This document shows positions 25,610-34,100 of a DNA stretch of 64,000 nucleotides, piece by piece. Under the pieces are notes generated by a model. It did no database searches, was not told the origin of the DNA, and saw only the letters and a list, made by a program, of their open reading frames with translations. This DNA is from UBA7672 sp965279085 (lineage in GTDB: Bacteria; Pseudomonadota; Alphaproteobacteria; Caulobacterales; Hyphomonadaceae). Position 1 is the first letter of the stretch, and every line of letters starts with the position of its first letter. Location: contig OZ257149.1 of the NCBI GenBank assembly GCA_965279085.1, positions 4,340,001-4,404,000 on the forward strand, in the 5' to 3' direction. The position numbers were made by a program, and so were the translations under genes.

Positions 25610-27552
25610 TGGCCACGAAAGTGACCCCCCTGCGCAAACCCGAGGCCAAGCAGTCCGTGCGTGAACTCGCCGCTGCGGAGAAAGGCGTCCTCCGTTTCAT
25701 CACTTGCGGCTCGGTCGATGACGGCAAGTCGACGCTGATCGGCCGTCTGCTTTACGACACCAAGCTGATCTTCGAGGACCAGCTGGCGACGCTGAAGCGC
25801 GACAGCGTCAAGCACGGCACACAGGGCGAGAACATCGACTTTGCATTGCTGCTCGACGGCCTTGAAGCCGAGCGCGAGCAGGGCATCACGATTGACGTCG
25901 CCTATCGCTACTTCTCGACCGACAAGCGCAAGTTCATTGTCGCGGATACGCCCGGACACGAACAATACACGCGCAACATGGCGACCGGCGCCTCGACGGC
26001 GGACGTGGCGGTGATCCTGATCGATGCGCGCAAGGGCGTGCTCGTCCAGACGAAGCGGCACACCTTCATCGCGAACATGCTTGGCGTGCGGCACATCGTG
26101 CTTGCCGTGAACAAGATGGATCTCGTGGACTATAATCGTGCGCGGTTCCACGAGATCGTCGCCAACTACCTGCAGGTTGCCGAACATCTTGGTTTCGAAA
26201 GCATCACCCCGATCCCGATGTCAGCCCTGAAGGGCGAGAACATCACGACGCGTTCGGAAGCAATGCCGTGGCATCCCGGGCCGACGTTGCTCGAACATCT
26301 CGAAATGATCGAAGTCGCCGACGAACGTGCGAGCGCGCCGTTCCGGCTGCCAGTGCAGTGGGTGAACCGGCCCAATCTGGATTTCCGTGGCTTCTCAGGC
26401 ACCATCGTGTCTGGCTCGGTTAAGCCGGGCGATGAAGTTGTCGTCACCAAGTCAGGCAAGACCTCGACTGTGAAAGCCATCGTCACGGCCGACGGCGACT
26501 TGCAGCAGGCGTCCGCTGGCGATGCGGTAACGCTGGTGATCCGCGATGAGATCGATGCCTCACGTGGCGACGTCTTTGCCGCTCCTGATGCGCGGCCGGA
26601 AGTCTCCAACCAGTTCACCGCCAACATACTTTGGATGACCGAGGAAGAGCTTACGACCGGCCATGCCTATCTTCTTAAGATCGGCGCTCAGACGGTGCAG
26701 GCTACGGTCACCAGCATCCGGCACAAGATCGACATCAATACGCTGGACAAGACGTCCGGCCACGCGCTCGGCCTCAACGAGATCGGCTTCTGCAATATCT
26801 CGACAAGCCAGCCGATCGCGTTCGATCCCTACCGCGTGATCCGCGAGGCGGGCGCCTTCATCCTGATCGACCGCTTCACGAACCAGACGGTCGGCGCCGG
26901 GATGATCGAATTCTCGCTCAGCCGATCCACGAATGTGCACCGCCAGGCCATGGACGTGACCAAGGCGTCGCGCTCCATGCTGAAGGGCCACAAGCCGGCG
27001 ATCCTCTGGTTCACCGGCCTCTCCGGCGCTGGCAAGTCCACCATCGCCAACCTCGTCGAACGCAAGCTGGCCGCTATGGGCGCACACACTTACGCGCTCG
27101 ATGGCGACAACATCCGCCAGGGTCTCAACAAGGATCTCGGCTTCACGGACGAGGATCGCGTCGAGAACATCCGCCGCATCGGCGAGGTGTCGAAACTGTT
27201 CGTGGACTCCGGCCTGATCGTCACGGCGAGCTTCATCTCGCCCTTCCGGGCAGAGCGCGACATGGTGCGCGGACTTGTCGACAAGAACGAGTTCATAGAG
27301 GTTTTCGTGGACGCCCCGCTTGAAGTCGCAGAGAGCCGCGATCCCAAGGGCCTCTACAAGAAGGCGCGTGCCGGCCAGATCCGCAACTTCACCGGCATCG
27401 ACAGTCCGTACGAGCCGCCGGTGAACCCCGAGCTTCGTCTCGACACGTCGCAAGACACGGCCGAGGCGTTGGCCGACCAAGTGCTCACCTACCTGCGCCT
27501 CCAGGGTATCGTCGGCTCGTCGGTCGACTACTCGCTCGACTTCAGCATCTGA
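25609..27552 (+). CDS. cysNC: Bifunctional sulfate adenylyltransferase subunit 1 / APS kinase
   Basis: A 647-residue fusion. Residues about 25-240 are an EF-Tu-like GTPase: GSVDDGKSTLIGRLLYDT (P-loop), EREQGITIDVAYRYF (switch I), DTPGHEQYTRNMATGAS (switch II) and NKMDL. Domains II and III follow to about 445. From about 460 the APS kinase begins, with FTGLSGAGKSTIANLVERKL, then LDGDNIRQGLNKDLGFTDED and the EVFVDAPLEVAESRDPKGLY segment. The fusion is common in alphaproteobacteria and supplies PAPS for cysteine synthesis or sulfotransfer. It is coupled to cysD. No cysH or cysG lies nearby. Confidence 0.95.
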   Translation: MATKVTPLRKPEAKQSVRELAAAEKGVLRFITCGSVDDGKSTLIGRLLYDTKLIFEDQLATLKRDSVKHGTQGENIDFALLLDGLEAEREQGITIDVAYRYFSTDKRKFIVADTPGHEQYTRNMATGASTADVAVILIDARKGVLVQTKRHTFIANMLGVRHIVLAVNKMDLVDYNRARFHEIVANYLQVAEHLGFESITPIPMSALKGENITTRSEAMPWHPGPTLLEHLEMIEVADERASAPFRLPVQWVNRPNLDFRGFSGTIVSGSVKPGDEVVVTKSGKTSTVKAIVTADGDLQQASAGDAVTLVIRDEIDASRGDVFAAPDARPEVSNQFTANILWMTEEELTTGHAYLLKIGAQTVQATVTSIRHKIDINTLDKTSGHALGLNEIGFCNISTSQPIAFDPYRVIREAGAFILIDRFTNQTVGAGMIEFSLSRSTNVHRQAMDVTKASRSMLKGHKPAILWFTGLSGAGKSTIANLVERKLAAMGAHTYALDGDNIRQGLNKDLGFTDEDRVENIRRIGEVSKLFVDSGLIVTASFISPFRAERDMVRGLVDKNEFIEVFVDAPLEVAESRDPKGLYKKARAGQIRNFTGIDSPYEPPVNPELRLDTSQDTAEALADQVLTYLRLQGIVGSSVDYSLDFSI

Positions 27553-27620
27553 CGATCAACCCGTCGCTCATGCTCGAAACGGCTGCTTGCGTTACTAGTG
27601 TTACTATGTAACAGAGACGC

Positions 27621-28283
27621 ATGGCTGGCTCTGAAGCAGCAATCGTACTGGGCGCGGGCGCTCTGTCCGTCGCCGGAGTGGCGTTCGCGCTGCTCGCCGC
27701 GACCATGGCCAAACGGGTCGCTGACATTGTCGGACTGGTCGGCGGAATCGTCATCCTGTTGGTGGCTCTGACGCACCTTGCTCCGGAAGCGTTTGCGGCG
27801 GGGGATGTGGAGCGGTGGTTCCTGTTCATCGGCGCTGCGGTGGGCATCGGCCTGGAATTCATGTTCCGAACGCGTTCGGAGCCGTCGCCTTCAGCCGTGA
27901 GCGTTGGGGCGTGGCTCGGGATTGTCGTGCTGGCGATCCATTCGACGCTGGACGGCGCGGTCTACACAGCCGTTTTCTGGCATGGCGAAGACGCCGGACT
28001 TTTCGCCTCGCTTGGGCTCATCCTCCACGAGGCGCCTGAAGGCGTCGTTGCGATGGCTCTGGCCCTGCAGGCAGGCCTCCGGCCGCCGATTGCCGCGACC
28101 GTTGCGGTGATGGCGTCTTCCATGACGACGCCCATTGGATGGGTGATCGCCCACGCCATCGGCGAATCGGGACATGGCGTCATGCAGGTGATGTTTGCCG
28201 CCTCCGCTGGCCTCCTTATTTATGTGGGCTGGCACCTCATTGCAGGCGGCTGGCGCGCGCTCCGTGCCAAGGGAAGCGTGTAG
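27621..28283 (+). CDS. ZIP-family metal transporter
   Basis: A 220-residue inner-membrane protein with about seven to eight hydrophobic helices. The ZIP signature is in the fourth and fifth helices: AIHSTLDGAVYTAVFWHG and LILHEAPEGVVAMALALQAG (HxxPEG). A short loop between helices 3 and 4 is poor in His. ZIP proteins usually import zinc or other divalent metals into the cytoplasm. ATG 27621 has AGAG six bases upstream. It follows cysNC after 68 bases in the same direction, but there is no functional link to sulfate, and it probably has its own promoter. Confidence 0.85.
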   Translation: MAGSEAAIVLGAGALSVAGVAFALLAATMAKRVADIVGLVGGIVILLVALTHLAPEAFAAGDVERWFLFIGAAVGIGLEFMFRTRSEPSPSAVSVGAWLGIVVLAIHSTLDGAVYTAVFWHGEDAGLFASLGLILHEAPEGVVAMALALQAGLRPPIAATVAVMASSMTTPIGWVIAHAIGESGHGVMQVMFAASAGLLIYVGWHLIAGGWRALRAKGSV

Positions 28284-28448
28284 GCAAGCGGCCTCTGCAC
28301 GAAATCGAGCGGATTGCGCGCCCATACGCACAAGTCTTCCAAACCCTCATGGAAAATGCCGCCGAAAAATTGGGCGCGGGGTCCCGTTGCGGCACGTGTC
28401 AATCGCCGCATCGCGCGTATATATCACGTGAAACGCCGGAGACTTTTC

Positions 28449-29516
28449 ATGGCCGATATCTTCGAAAATCCGCTGGGCACTGACGGCTTCGAGTTCGTCG
28501 AGTACACCTCGCCCAATCCGCACGAGCTGGCAAAGCTGTTCGAGGCCTTTGGCTTCACGGCTGTCTCGAAACACCGCTCGAAGAATGTCATCCGCTACAA
28601 GCAGGGCGACATCAACTTCATCCTCAACATGGAGCCCTCGGGCCAGCCTGCGGCGTTCCGTGGTCAGCACGGCGCGGGCGCCAACGCGATGGCGTTCCGC
28701 GTGAAGGACGCTTCCAAGGCTTACGCCGAAGCGCTGAAGCGCGGCGCCGAGCCGGCGTTCGGCAATGTCGGCCCGATGGAGCTGAACATCCCGGCGATCC
28801 AGGCGATCGGCGGCGCGTACATCTATCTCGTCGACCGCTACGGCGCGCACGGCATCTACGACATCGACTTCCTGCCGATCCCCGGCGCGGACGAGAAGAA
28901 GAACGCGGTCGGCCTCACCTATCTCGATCACCTGACGCACAACCTGCATCGCGGCAACATGGCGAAGTGGGCGGACTACTATGAGCGGATCTTCAACTTC
29001 CGCGAGATCAGGTATTTCGACATCGAGGGCAAGCAGACCGGCCTGCTCTCCAAGGCGATGACGAGCCCCTGCGGCAAGATCCGCATCCCGCTGAACGAGA
29101 GCCGGGACGACAAGAGCCAGATCGAGGAGTTCCTGCGCGACTACAATGGCGAGGGCATCCAGCACATCGCGCTCGGCACGGATGACATCTATGCCTCGGT
29201 CGAGAAGCTGCGCGAGCGCGGCATTCCGTTCCAGACCGTGCCGGACACGTATTTCGAGGGCATTGGCCAGCGCATCGGCAGCCATGGCGAGGACGTTCCG
29301 CGCCTGCAGAAGAACCAGATCCTGATCGACGGCGCCCCGACCCAGGGACAAGGCCTGCTGCTGCAGATATTCACCGCAAATCAGATCGGCCCGATCTTCT
29401 TCGAGCTGATCCAGCGCAAGGGCAATGAAGGCTTCGGCGAGGGCAACTTCCGCGCACTGTTCGAAAGCATCGAGGCCGACCAGATCCGCAGGGGCGTGCT
29501 GAAGGCGGAGGCATGA
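28449..29516 (+). CDS. hppD: 4-hydroxyphenylpyruvate dioxygenase
   Basis: A 355-residue iron enzyme that turns 4-hydroxyphenylpyruvate into homogentisate, the first ring-modifying step of tyrosine breakdown. The iron ligands are H in LTYLDHLTHNL, H in GIQHIALGTDDI and E in FGEGNFRALFESIE. ATG 28449 begins at the family's usual N terminus (MADIFENPLGTDGFEFVEY); the frame is open upstream but shows no protein character. The stop overlaps the next gene by four bases (GCATGAGC), so it heads an operon with the GFA-like gene and maiA. Confidence 0.95.
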   Translation: MADIFENPLGTDGFEFVEYTSPNPHELAKLFEAFGFTAVSKHRSKNVIRYKQGDINFILNMEPSGQPAAFRGQHGAGANAMAFRVKDASKAYAEALKRGAEPAFGNVGPMELNIPAIQAIGGAYIYLVDRYGAHGIYDIDFLPIPGADEKKNAVGLTYLDHLTHNLHRGNMAKWADYYERIFNFREIRYFDIEGKQTGLLSKAMTSPCGKIRIPLNESRDDKSQIEEFLRDYNGEGIQHIALGTDDIYASVEKLRERGIPFQTVPDTYFEGIGQRIGSHGEDVPRLQKNQILIDGAPTQGQGLLLQIFTANQIGPIFFELIQRKGNEGFGEGNFRALFESIEADQIRRGVLKAEA

Positions 29517-29968
29517 GCGTAGCCTTCCCCGTTGAGGGCGCGTGCATGTGCGGTGAATGCCGCATGCGTGTGAGTGCTGCGCCGATCATCACGATGGCCT
29601 GCCATTGCAAGGGCTGCCAGAAGCTGAGCGCCAGCGCGTTTTCGCTGACTGCGATGGTGCCGGCTGCTGCGTTCGAGCTCGTCGCCGGCAAGACACTCGT
29701 CGGCGCGCTTCACGGCGCGAATCCCTATCATTACTGCGCGAACTGCCTGAACTGGCTATACACCGAACTGTCCGGCGCGCCGTTCGTGAACGTGCGGCCG
29801 ACCATGTTCGACGTGCCCTCCTGGTCGACGCCCTTCATCGAGAGCTATGTCGGCGAAAAGCTGCCATGGGCGAAGACCACGGCGCGACACAGCTTCGAGA
29901 AATTTCCCGAACCCCATCAGTACGGCGCGCTGATGGAGGAATACGCCAGCTGGAGCGCAACGGCATGA
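29513..29968 (+). CDS. GFA/CENP-V-family zinc protein
   Basis: A 151-residue protein with the zinc-binding cysteine sets of the GFA (glutathione-dependent formaldehyde-activating-like) family: CMCGEC near residue 11, CHCKGC near 30, and CANC near 78. Many members have no proven link to formaldehyde. Its position, overlapping both hppD and maiA by ATGA-type junctions, suggests that it works with tyrosine breakdown, perhaps in the glutathione chemistry of maleylacetoacetate, but this is only inference. Confidence 0.85.
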   Translation: MSVAFPVEGACMCGECRMRVSAAPIITMACHCKGCQKLSASAFSLTAMVPAAAFELVAGKTLVGALHGANPYHYCANCLNWLYTELSGAPFVNVRPTMFDVPSWSTPFIESYVGEKLPWAKTTARHSFEKFPEPHQYGALMEEYASWSATA

Positions 29969-30612
29969 CCGACACCATTCTCTACGGTTACTGGCGGTCC
30001 TCGGCGACTTACCGGACGCGGATCGCGCTGAACCTTAAGGGCATCCCGTACAAGACCGTCGGCGTGCACCTGCTGAAAGACGAGCAGACGCAGCCCGCGC
30101 ATCTGGCGCGCCACCCCTCCGGCCGCGTGCCGATCCTGGAGATCGACGGACACCGCATCGGCCAGTCCATGGCGATGGTCGAGTATCTCGACGAGACGCG
30201 ACCCGAACCTCCGCTTTTGCCGAGCGACGCCGCCTTGCGTGCGCGGGTCCGTGACTTCAAGGATCAGGTCGTTGCAGACATCCATCCACTCAACAACACA
30301 TCCACCTTGGCGCGCCTTCGCTCGCAGTTCGGGGCGGACGATGCGGCCATAGCGAGCTGGTATGAGTACTGGATACTCCGCGGTTTTCAGGTGCTGGAAC
30401 AGATGCTGCCGTCTGGCGGAAGCTTCTGTGTTGGAAACTCCGTGTCGCTGGCGGACATCGTGCTTGTCCCGCAGGTCACCAACGCCCGCCGCTATCCGCA
30501 GATTGATCTGACCCAGTTCCCCAATATTCTTCGCATCGATACGGCGCTGCGCCAGATCGACGCATTCTCGAAAGCAGCGCCGGAGAACCAGCCGGAGGCG
30601 AGGGAGGCTTAG
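29965..30612 (+). CDS. maiA: Maleylacetoacetate isomerase (zeta-class GST)
   Basis: A 215-residue zeta-class glutathione transferase that isomerises maleylacetoacetate to fumarylacetoacetate. The active-site region is YWRSSATYRTRIALNLKGI (family form SSCSYRVRIAL; the Cys is Ala here). Other family lines are VPILEIDGHRIGQSMAMVEY and NSVSLADIVLVPQVTNARRY. ATG 29965 overlaps the GFA-like gene's stop by four bases. The enzyme acts between hmgA and fahA, both downstream. The operon is then interrupted by the DUF559 cassette. Confidence 0.93.
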   Translation: MTDTILYGYWRSSATYRTRIALNLKGIPYKTVGVHLLKDEQTQPAHLARHPSGRVPILEIDGHRIGQSMAMVEYLDETRPEPPLLPSDAALRARVRDFKDQVVADIHPLNNTSTLARLRSQFGADDAAIASWYEYWILRGFQVLEQMLPSGGSFCVGNSVSLADIVLVPQVTNARRYPQIDLTQFPNILRIDTALRQIDAFSKAAPENQPEAREA

Positions 30613-30625
30613 TGGACGAACGTGA

Positions 30626-30693
30626 GGCCCCCTACGTCTTGGCGCTTCGCGCCAATCCACCTCCCCCAGTCGCGTTGCGACAGGGGGAGGCAA
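30626..30693 (+). repeat. 66-bp double-hairpin repeat, copy A
   Basis: The unit begins AGGCCCCCTACGTCTTGG and contains a first hairpin TTGGCGCTTCGCGCCAA, then ATCCACCTCCCCC and a second hairpin (CCTCCCCC/GGGGGAGG) around AGTCGCGTTGCGACA. Copies B and C are nearby. Similar CACCTCCCCC repeats are known from many alphaproteobacterial genomes. Confidence 0.8.
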
Positions 30694-30711
30694 CCAGCAC
30701 GCCGCGCTTGC

Positions 30712-30778
30712 CTCCCTCACTTGCAACGCAAGTGGGGGAGGTGGATCGCCGCGCAGCGGCGAGACGGAGGGGGCCTAA
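30712..30778 (-). repeat. 66-bp double-hairpin repeat, copy B (inverted)
   Basis: This is the reverse-oriented copy: on the minus strand it starts AGGCCCCCTCCGTCTCG and continues through the first hairpin and CCACCTCCCCC. It ends eight bases before the DUF559 stop codon, so it forms the 3' border of that gene. Confidence 0.8.
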
Positions 30779-30785
30779 CGATTGC

Positions 30786-31142
30786 TCACGTCTTCGGCGG
30801 CAGCACATCTGCGATTGTCCGCAAGACGCCATCGAGGTTGTCGTACACCTCGTGGTTCCAGAAGCGCAGGATCGTCCATCCCCTGCTTTCCAGCGACGCC
30901 TGGCGACGTTCGTCGTGTCGGCGTTCGTCCGGCGCGGAATGGGTCGCGCCATCCAGTTCAACGCCGATGCGCTGCGGAACAACCGCGAAGTCCAGAATGT
31001 AGGGACTGACCGGATGCTGGGCGCGAAACTGCCAGCCGCGCCGTTGCTTGCCTTTGATCCGCGACCAGAGAATTCGTTCGGCATCGGTGAACTTGCGACG
31101 CAGGGATTGCGCGCGGGTTCGCGTCTGCCAATCCTGCTTCAA
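30786..31142 (-). CDS. DUF559 endonuclease-like protein
   Basis: A 118-residue protein of the DUF559 family, which has the restriction-endonuclease/Vsr-like fold. Visible family lines are LRRKFTDAERILWSRIKGKQ, QFRAQHPVSPYILDFAVV, the IGVELDGATHS core with acidic and His residues, and RGWTILRFWNHEV. I choose TTG 31142: its Shine-Dalgarno GGAGGGGG is supplied by the edge of repeat copy C, and the frame farther upstream is only repeat sequence. It sits in reverse orientation inside the tyrosine operon, closely bracketed by inverted repeat copies. No function has been shown for DUF559. Confidence 0.8.
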   Translation of the reverse strand: MKQDWQTRTRAQSLRRKFTDAERILWSRIKGKQRRGWQFRAQHPVSPYILDFAVVPQRIGVELDGATHSAPDERRHDERRQASLESRGWTILRFWNHEVYDNLDGVLRTIADVLPPKT

Positions 31143-31208
31143 CGAGAGACCCCCTCCGTCTCGCGGCTTCGCCGTGATCCACCTCCCCCAGTCTGCGACT
31201 GGTGGAGG
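31143..31208 (+). repeat. 66-bp double-hairpin repeat, copy C
   Basis: Same orientation as copy A, inverted to copy B. It reads GAGACCCCCTCCGTCTCGCG, then a hairpin loop, ATCCACCTCCCCCAG and a partly decayed second hairpin. It starts on the base next to the DUF559 start codon and gives that gene its ribosome site. Confidence 0.8.
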
Positions 31209-31228
31209 CAAGAACTCAAGAGGCGCCC

Positions 31229-32353
31229 ATGACCAAAGGCAAGTGGATCCCCGTCAAGGGCGCCGAAGGCAAGCATTCGAAGCAGGCGCATGCCGACATG
31301 CCGGAAGGCACGTATGAGCGCGAGATGTCGAAGGAGGGTTTCTTCGGTCCTGCCGCCTTCTTCCACCATCCCAATCCGCCGACGGGTTGGAGCGATTTCG
31401 AGGGGCCGCTACGCCCGCGCGCTTTCGACCTGACGAAGCTGTCGGATGCGAAGGGCTCGCCCTGGGATGCGCCGGTGGTGTTGCACAACAAGGCAACCGA
31501 GGTGCGCTTCTGGAAGACCGGCGGCATGGACAGCCTCGCGCGCAATGGCGATGGCGACACACTGCTGTTTCTGCACGCCGGTAATGGCCACCTCTTCACG
31601 GACTGGGGCCATCTGGAGGTTGCGCAGGGTGACTACGTCTACATCCCGCGCGGCGGCATGTTCCGGCTTGAAGGCGCGTTCGACGTATTGGTGATCGAAG
31701 CCACCAATACGCATTTCACATTGCCTGATCGCGGCCTGCTGGGCCCGCACGCGTTCTTCGATCCGTCCATGCTCGAGACGCCGCATATCGATGACGCATT
31801 CAAGGCGCAGCAGAAGCCCGGCTCATGGCGTGTGCGAGTGAAGAAGCGCGGGCAGGTGTCGACCGTCACCTATCCCTACAATCCGCTCGACGCTGTCGGC
31901 TGGCATGGCGAACTGGCGCCGGTGCGCATCAATGTGAAGGACCTGCGCCCGGTGGTTTCACACCGCTATCACCTGCCGCCCAGCGTTCACACGACATTCC
32001 TGAGCGATCGCTTTGTGGTCTGCACCTTCTGCCCGCGCCCGTTCGAGACGGATCCCGGCGCGTTGAAAGTGCCGTTCTTTCACAACAACGACGATTTCGA
32101 TGAAGTGCTGTTCTATCACGCTGGCGACTTCTTCAGCCGCGACAACATCAAGGCGGGAATGATGACGTTCCACCCGTCAGGCTTCACGCACGGTCCGCAC
32201 CCCAAGGCGCTGACCAAGATGCTGAAGCAGGACAAGCCGATGACGGATGAGTACGCCGTGATGATCGATACGCGCGATCCGCTCGATGTAGGCGAGCAGG
32301 CGAGCGCCGTTGAGAACGCGGCTTACGTGGACAGCTGGAAGCCGAAAGGGTGA
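31229..32353 (+). CDS. hmgA: Homogentisate 1,2-dioxygenase
   Basis: A 374-residue iron enzyme that opens the ring of homogentisate to maleylacetoacetate. It is of the shorter bacterial form. Metal and active-site lines are PFFHNNDDFDEVLFYHAGDF and MTFHPSGFTHGPHPKAL, which carry the iron His and Glu ligands. ATG 31229 follows the repeat after 20 bases; a start eight codons earlier would be inside the repeat. It should belong to the hppD-maiA operon, but the DUF559 cassette now separates it, so it may need its own promoter. Confidence 0.92.
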   Translation: MTKGKWIPVKGAEGKHSKQAHADMPEGTYEREMSKEGFFGPAAFFHHPNPPTGWSDFEGPLRPRAFDLTKLSDAKGSPWDAPVVLHNKATEVRFWKTGGMDSLARNGDGDTLLFLHAGNGHLFTDWGHLEVAQGDYVYIPRGGMFRLEGAFDVLVIEATNTHFTLPDRGLLGPHAFFDPSMLETPHIDDAFKAQQKPGSWRVRVKKRGQVSTVTYPYNPLDAVGWHGELAPVRINVKDLRPVVSHRYHLPPSVHTTFLSDRFVVCTFCPRPFETDPGALKVPFFHNNDDFDEVLFYHAGDFFSRDNIKAGMMTFHPSGFTHGPHPKALTKMLKQDKPMTDEYAVMIDTRDPLDVGEQASAVENAAYVDSWKPKG

Positions 32354-32354
32354 T

Positions 32355-32456
32355 CTATCTCTTCGCGTTGGCGTAGTTCAGCCCGGCGACGAGGACGGAA
32401 ACGGGCATCAGATAGGCGCACACCGCGGCGTAGAAGCAGGCTCGGGTGAAATACAT
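32355..32456 (-). CDS. Small 33-residue membrane protein
   Basis: A short frame on the minus strand, ATG 32454-32456 to TAG 32355-32357. It reads MYFTRACFYAAVCAYLMPVS then VLVAGLNYANAKR. A GGGAG Shine-Dalgarno lies nine bases upstream. Almost the whole protein is one hydrophobic helix with a basic end, so an inner-membrane microprotein is likely. It lies between hmgA and a lipoprotein gene and converges on hmgA with a two-base gap. No family is recognised. Confidence 0.5.
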   Translation of the reverse strand: MYFTRACFYAAVCAYLMPVSVLVAGLNYANAKR

Positions 32457-32614
32457 GGTTCGGACTCCCGGACTGCAAGCGCAATGTGCGCGGCGGGTTT
32501 CGCGTGAACTCTGTTACTCGGCAGACACGATGCCTGCCGGGAGTTAACGACGGGTGGAGATTGCCGGACCGCGCTCCAGCCCCATTTTTATCGTGATGTC
32601 TCAGGGAGATTTCG

Positions 32615-33034
32615 ATGACACGCATTTTTCTGGCCGCCACGACCGGGTTTCTGCTCGCTGCCTGCGGCGGTGAACCTGCCAAGCCTGCGGAGCCGACGGC
32701 GCCCGAGCCAGTCGCGGAGACGCCAGCCACGCCTGATCCGACGGCATTACCGACGCCTGCGTTGGAACAGCGCGTCGGCACGATGAACCTGCTGTGCGGT
32801 GGCGCGACATTCCGGGTGGCGTTCCTCGATACGCTGGCGACCGTCGTCAATGACGACGGCACCAACACGGAGCTGCAGAAGCAGCCGGCGGGGCCGGACT
32901 CCGAGCCGGGCGTCGACGTCTACACCGACGGAAAGATGTCGTTCGCCAAGTCCGGCGGCGGGGACACGCCGACTGTCATCCGCTTTGCCCGTGGACGGAT
33001 GGCCTGGCAGGATTGCGCCATCGCGCAGAACTGA
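32615..33034 (+). CDS. Putative lipoprotein
   Basis: A 139-residue hypothetical protein with a lipoprotein signal (IFLAATTGFLLAACGG), then a Pro/Glu/Thr-rich spacer of about 35 residues (PAKPAEPTAPEPVAETPATP), then a compact C-terminal domain of about 90 residues. That domain has two Cys (MNLLCGGATFRVAFLD and MAWQDCAIA), which could form a disulfide. The shape resembles MliC-like lysozyme-inhibitor or COG3895 proteins, which also have a C...W-x-C pattern, but I am not sure. It interrupts the tyrosine genes but lies in the same direction. Confidence 0.65.
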   Translation: MTRIFLAATTGFLLAACGGEPAKPAEPTAPEPVAETPATPDPTALPTPALEQRVGTMNLLCGGATFRVAFLDTLATVVNDDGTNTELQKQPAGPDSEPGVDVYTDGKMSFAKSGGGDTPTVIRFARGRMAWQDCAIAQN

Positions 33035-33076
33035 ACTTCGTTTGCTCCGGGGCGGATTTGGCGGCATAGAGCAGAC

Positions 33077-34078
33077 ATGAAACTTGCTTCACTCAAACAG
33101 GGGCGCGACGGCCGTCTGGTCGTCGTGTCCCGTGACCTCACGCGCTATGCCGACGCTTCGCATGTCGCGCCGACCCTTCAGTCCGCACTCGACAACTGGA
33201 AGCGCACGGCGCCGCGGCTCGAGACGCTGGCGGAAGAGGTGGAACTGGGATCCGTTCCCACCGAGCGCTTCCATGAGAAGGAGTGCGCCTCGCCGCTTCC
33301 CCGCGCCTATCAGTGGGCGGACGGTTCGGCTTACGTGAACCACGTCCAGCTGGTGCGGAAGGCGCGCGGCGCCGACATGCCGGAAACCTTCTGGACTGAT
33401 CCGCTGATGTACCAGGGCGGTTCGGACTCGTTCCTCGGGCCGCGTGATCCCATCCCGCTCGGCGATCCGGAATGGGGCTGCGACATGGAAGGCGAGGTCG
33501 CGGTCATCACAGGTGACGTGCCGATGGGCGCGAGCCATGAGGATGCGCAGAAGTCGATCCGCCTGGTGATGCTGGCGAACGATGTTTCGCTGCGCAATCT
33601 CATCCCGAATGAACTCGGCAAGGGCTTCGGGTTCTTTCAGTCGAAGCCGTCATCCGCATTCTCGCCGGTGGCCGTCACGCCCGACGAACTGGGGACGATG
33701 TGGGATGGCGACAGGCTCGGCGGCGAGATTCATGTGAAGCTGAATGGCGAGCTGTTCGGCAAGGCCAACACGCGCGTGGACATGACGTTCGATTTTCCGA
33801 CGCTTATCGCTCACGCCGCGAAGACGCGCCCGCTGTCGGCGGGCTCCATTGTTGGCTCGGGTACCGTCTCGAACCGCGGAGCGGATGGCGGACCGGGCAA
33901 GTCGATCGCCGAGGGCGGTGTCGGATATTCGTGCATCGCCGAGGTGAGAATGGTCGAAACCATCCTCACAGGCTCGCCGAAGACCGGTTTCCTGAAGCGC
34001 GGCGACCGGGTTGAGATAGAAATGATGGATGATCGCGGGCGTTCGGTGTTCGGACGCATCGATCAGACTGTCGGTTGA
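33077..34078 (+). CDS. fahA: Fumarylacetoacetate hydrolase
   Basis: A 333-residue FAH-family enzyme. It cuts fumarylacetoacetate to fumarate and acetoacetate, the last step of tyrosine breakdown. Family lines are YVNHVQLVRKARGADMPETF, WGCDMEGEVAVITGDVP with the metal-binding acidic residues, and the NDVSLRNLIPNELGKGFGFF segment with FQSKPSSAFSPVAVTPDELG. ATG 33077 follows a purine-rich stretch 12-16 bases upstream. Its product acetoacetate is the substrate of the CoA-transferase encoded next. Confidence 0.9.
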   Translation: MKLASLKQGRDGRLVVVSRDLTRYADASHVAPTLQSALDNWKRTAPRLETLAEEVELGSVPTERFHEKECASPLPRAYQWADGSAYVNHVQLVRKARGADMPETFWTDPLMYQGGSDSFLGPRDPIPLGDPEWGCDMEGEVAVITGDVPMGASHEDAQKSIRLVMLANDVSLRNLIPNELGKGFGFFQSKPSSAFSPVAVTPDELGTMWDGDRLGGEIHVKLNGELFGKANTRVDMTFDFPTLIAHAAKTRPLSAGSIVGSGTVSNRGADGGPGKSIAEGGVGYSCIAEVRMVETILTGSPKTGFLKRGDRVEIEMMDDRGRSVFGRIDQTVG

Positions 34079-34100
34079 ACGAAGGCCAGGGGTCTAGATA

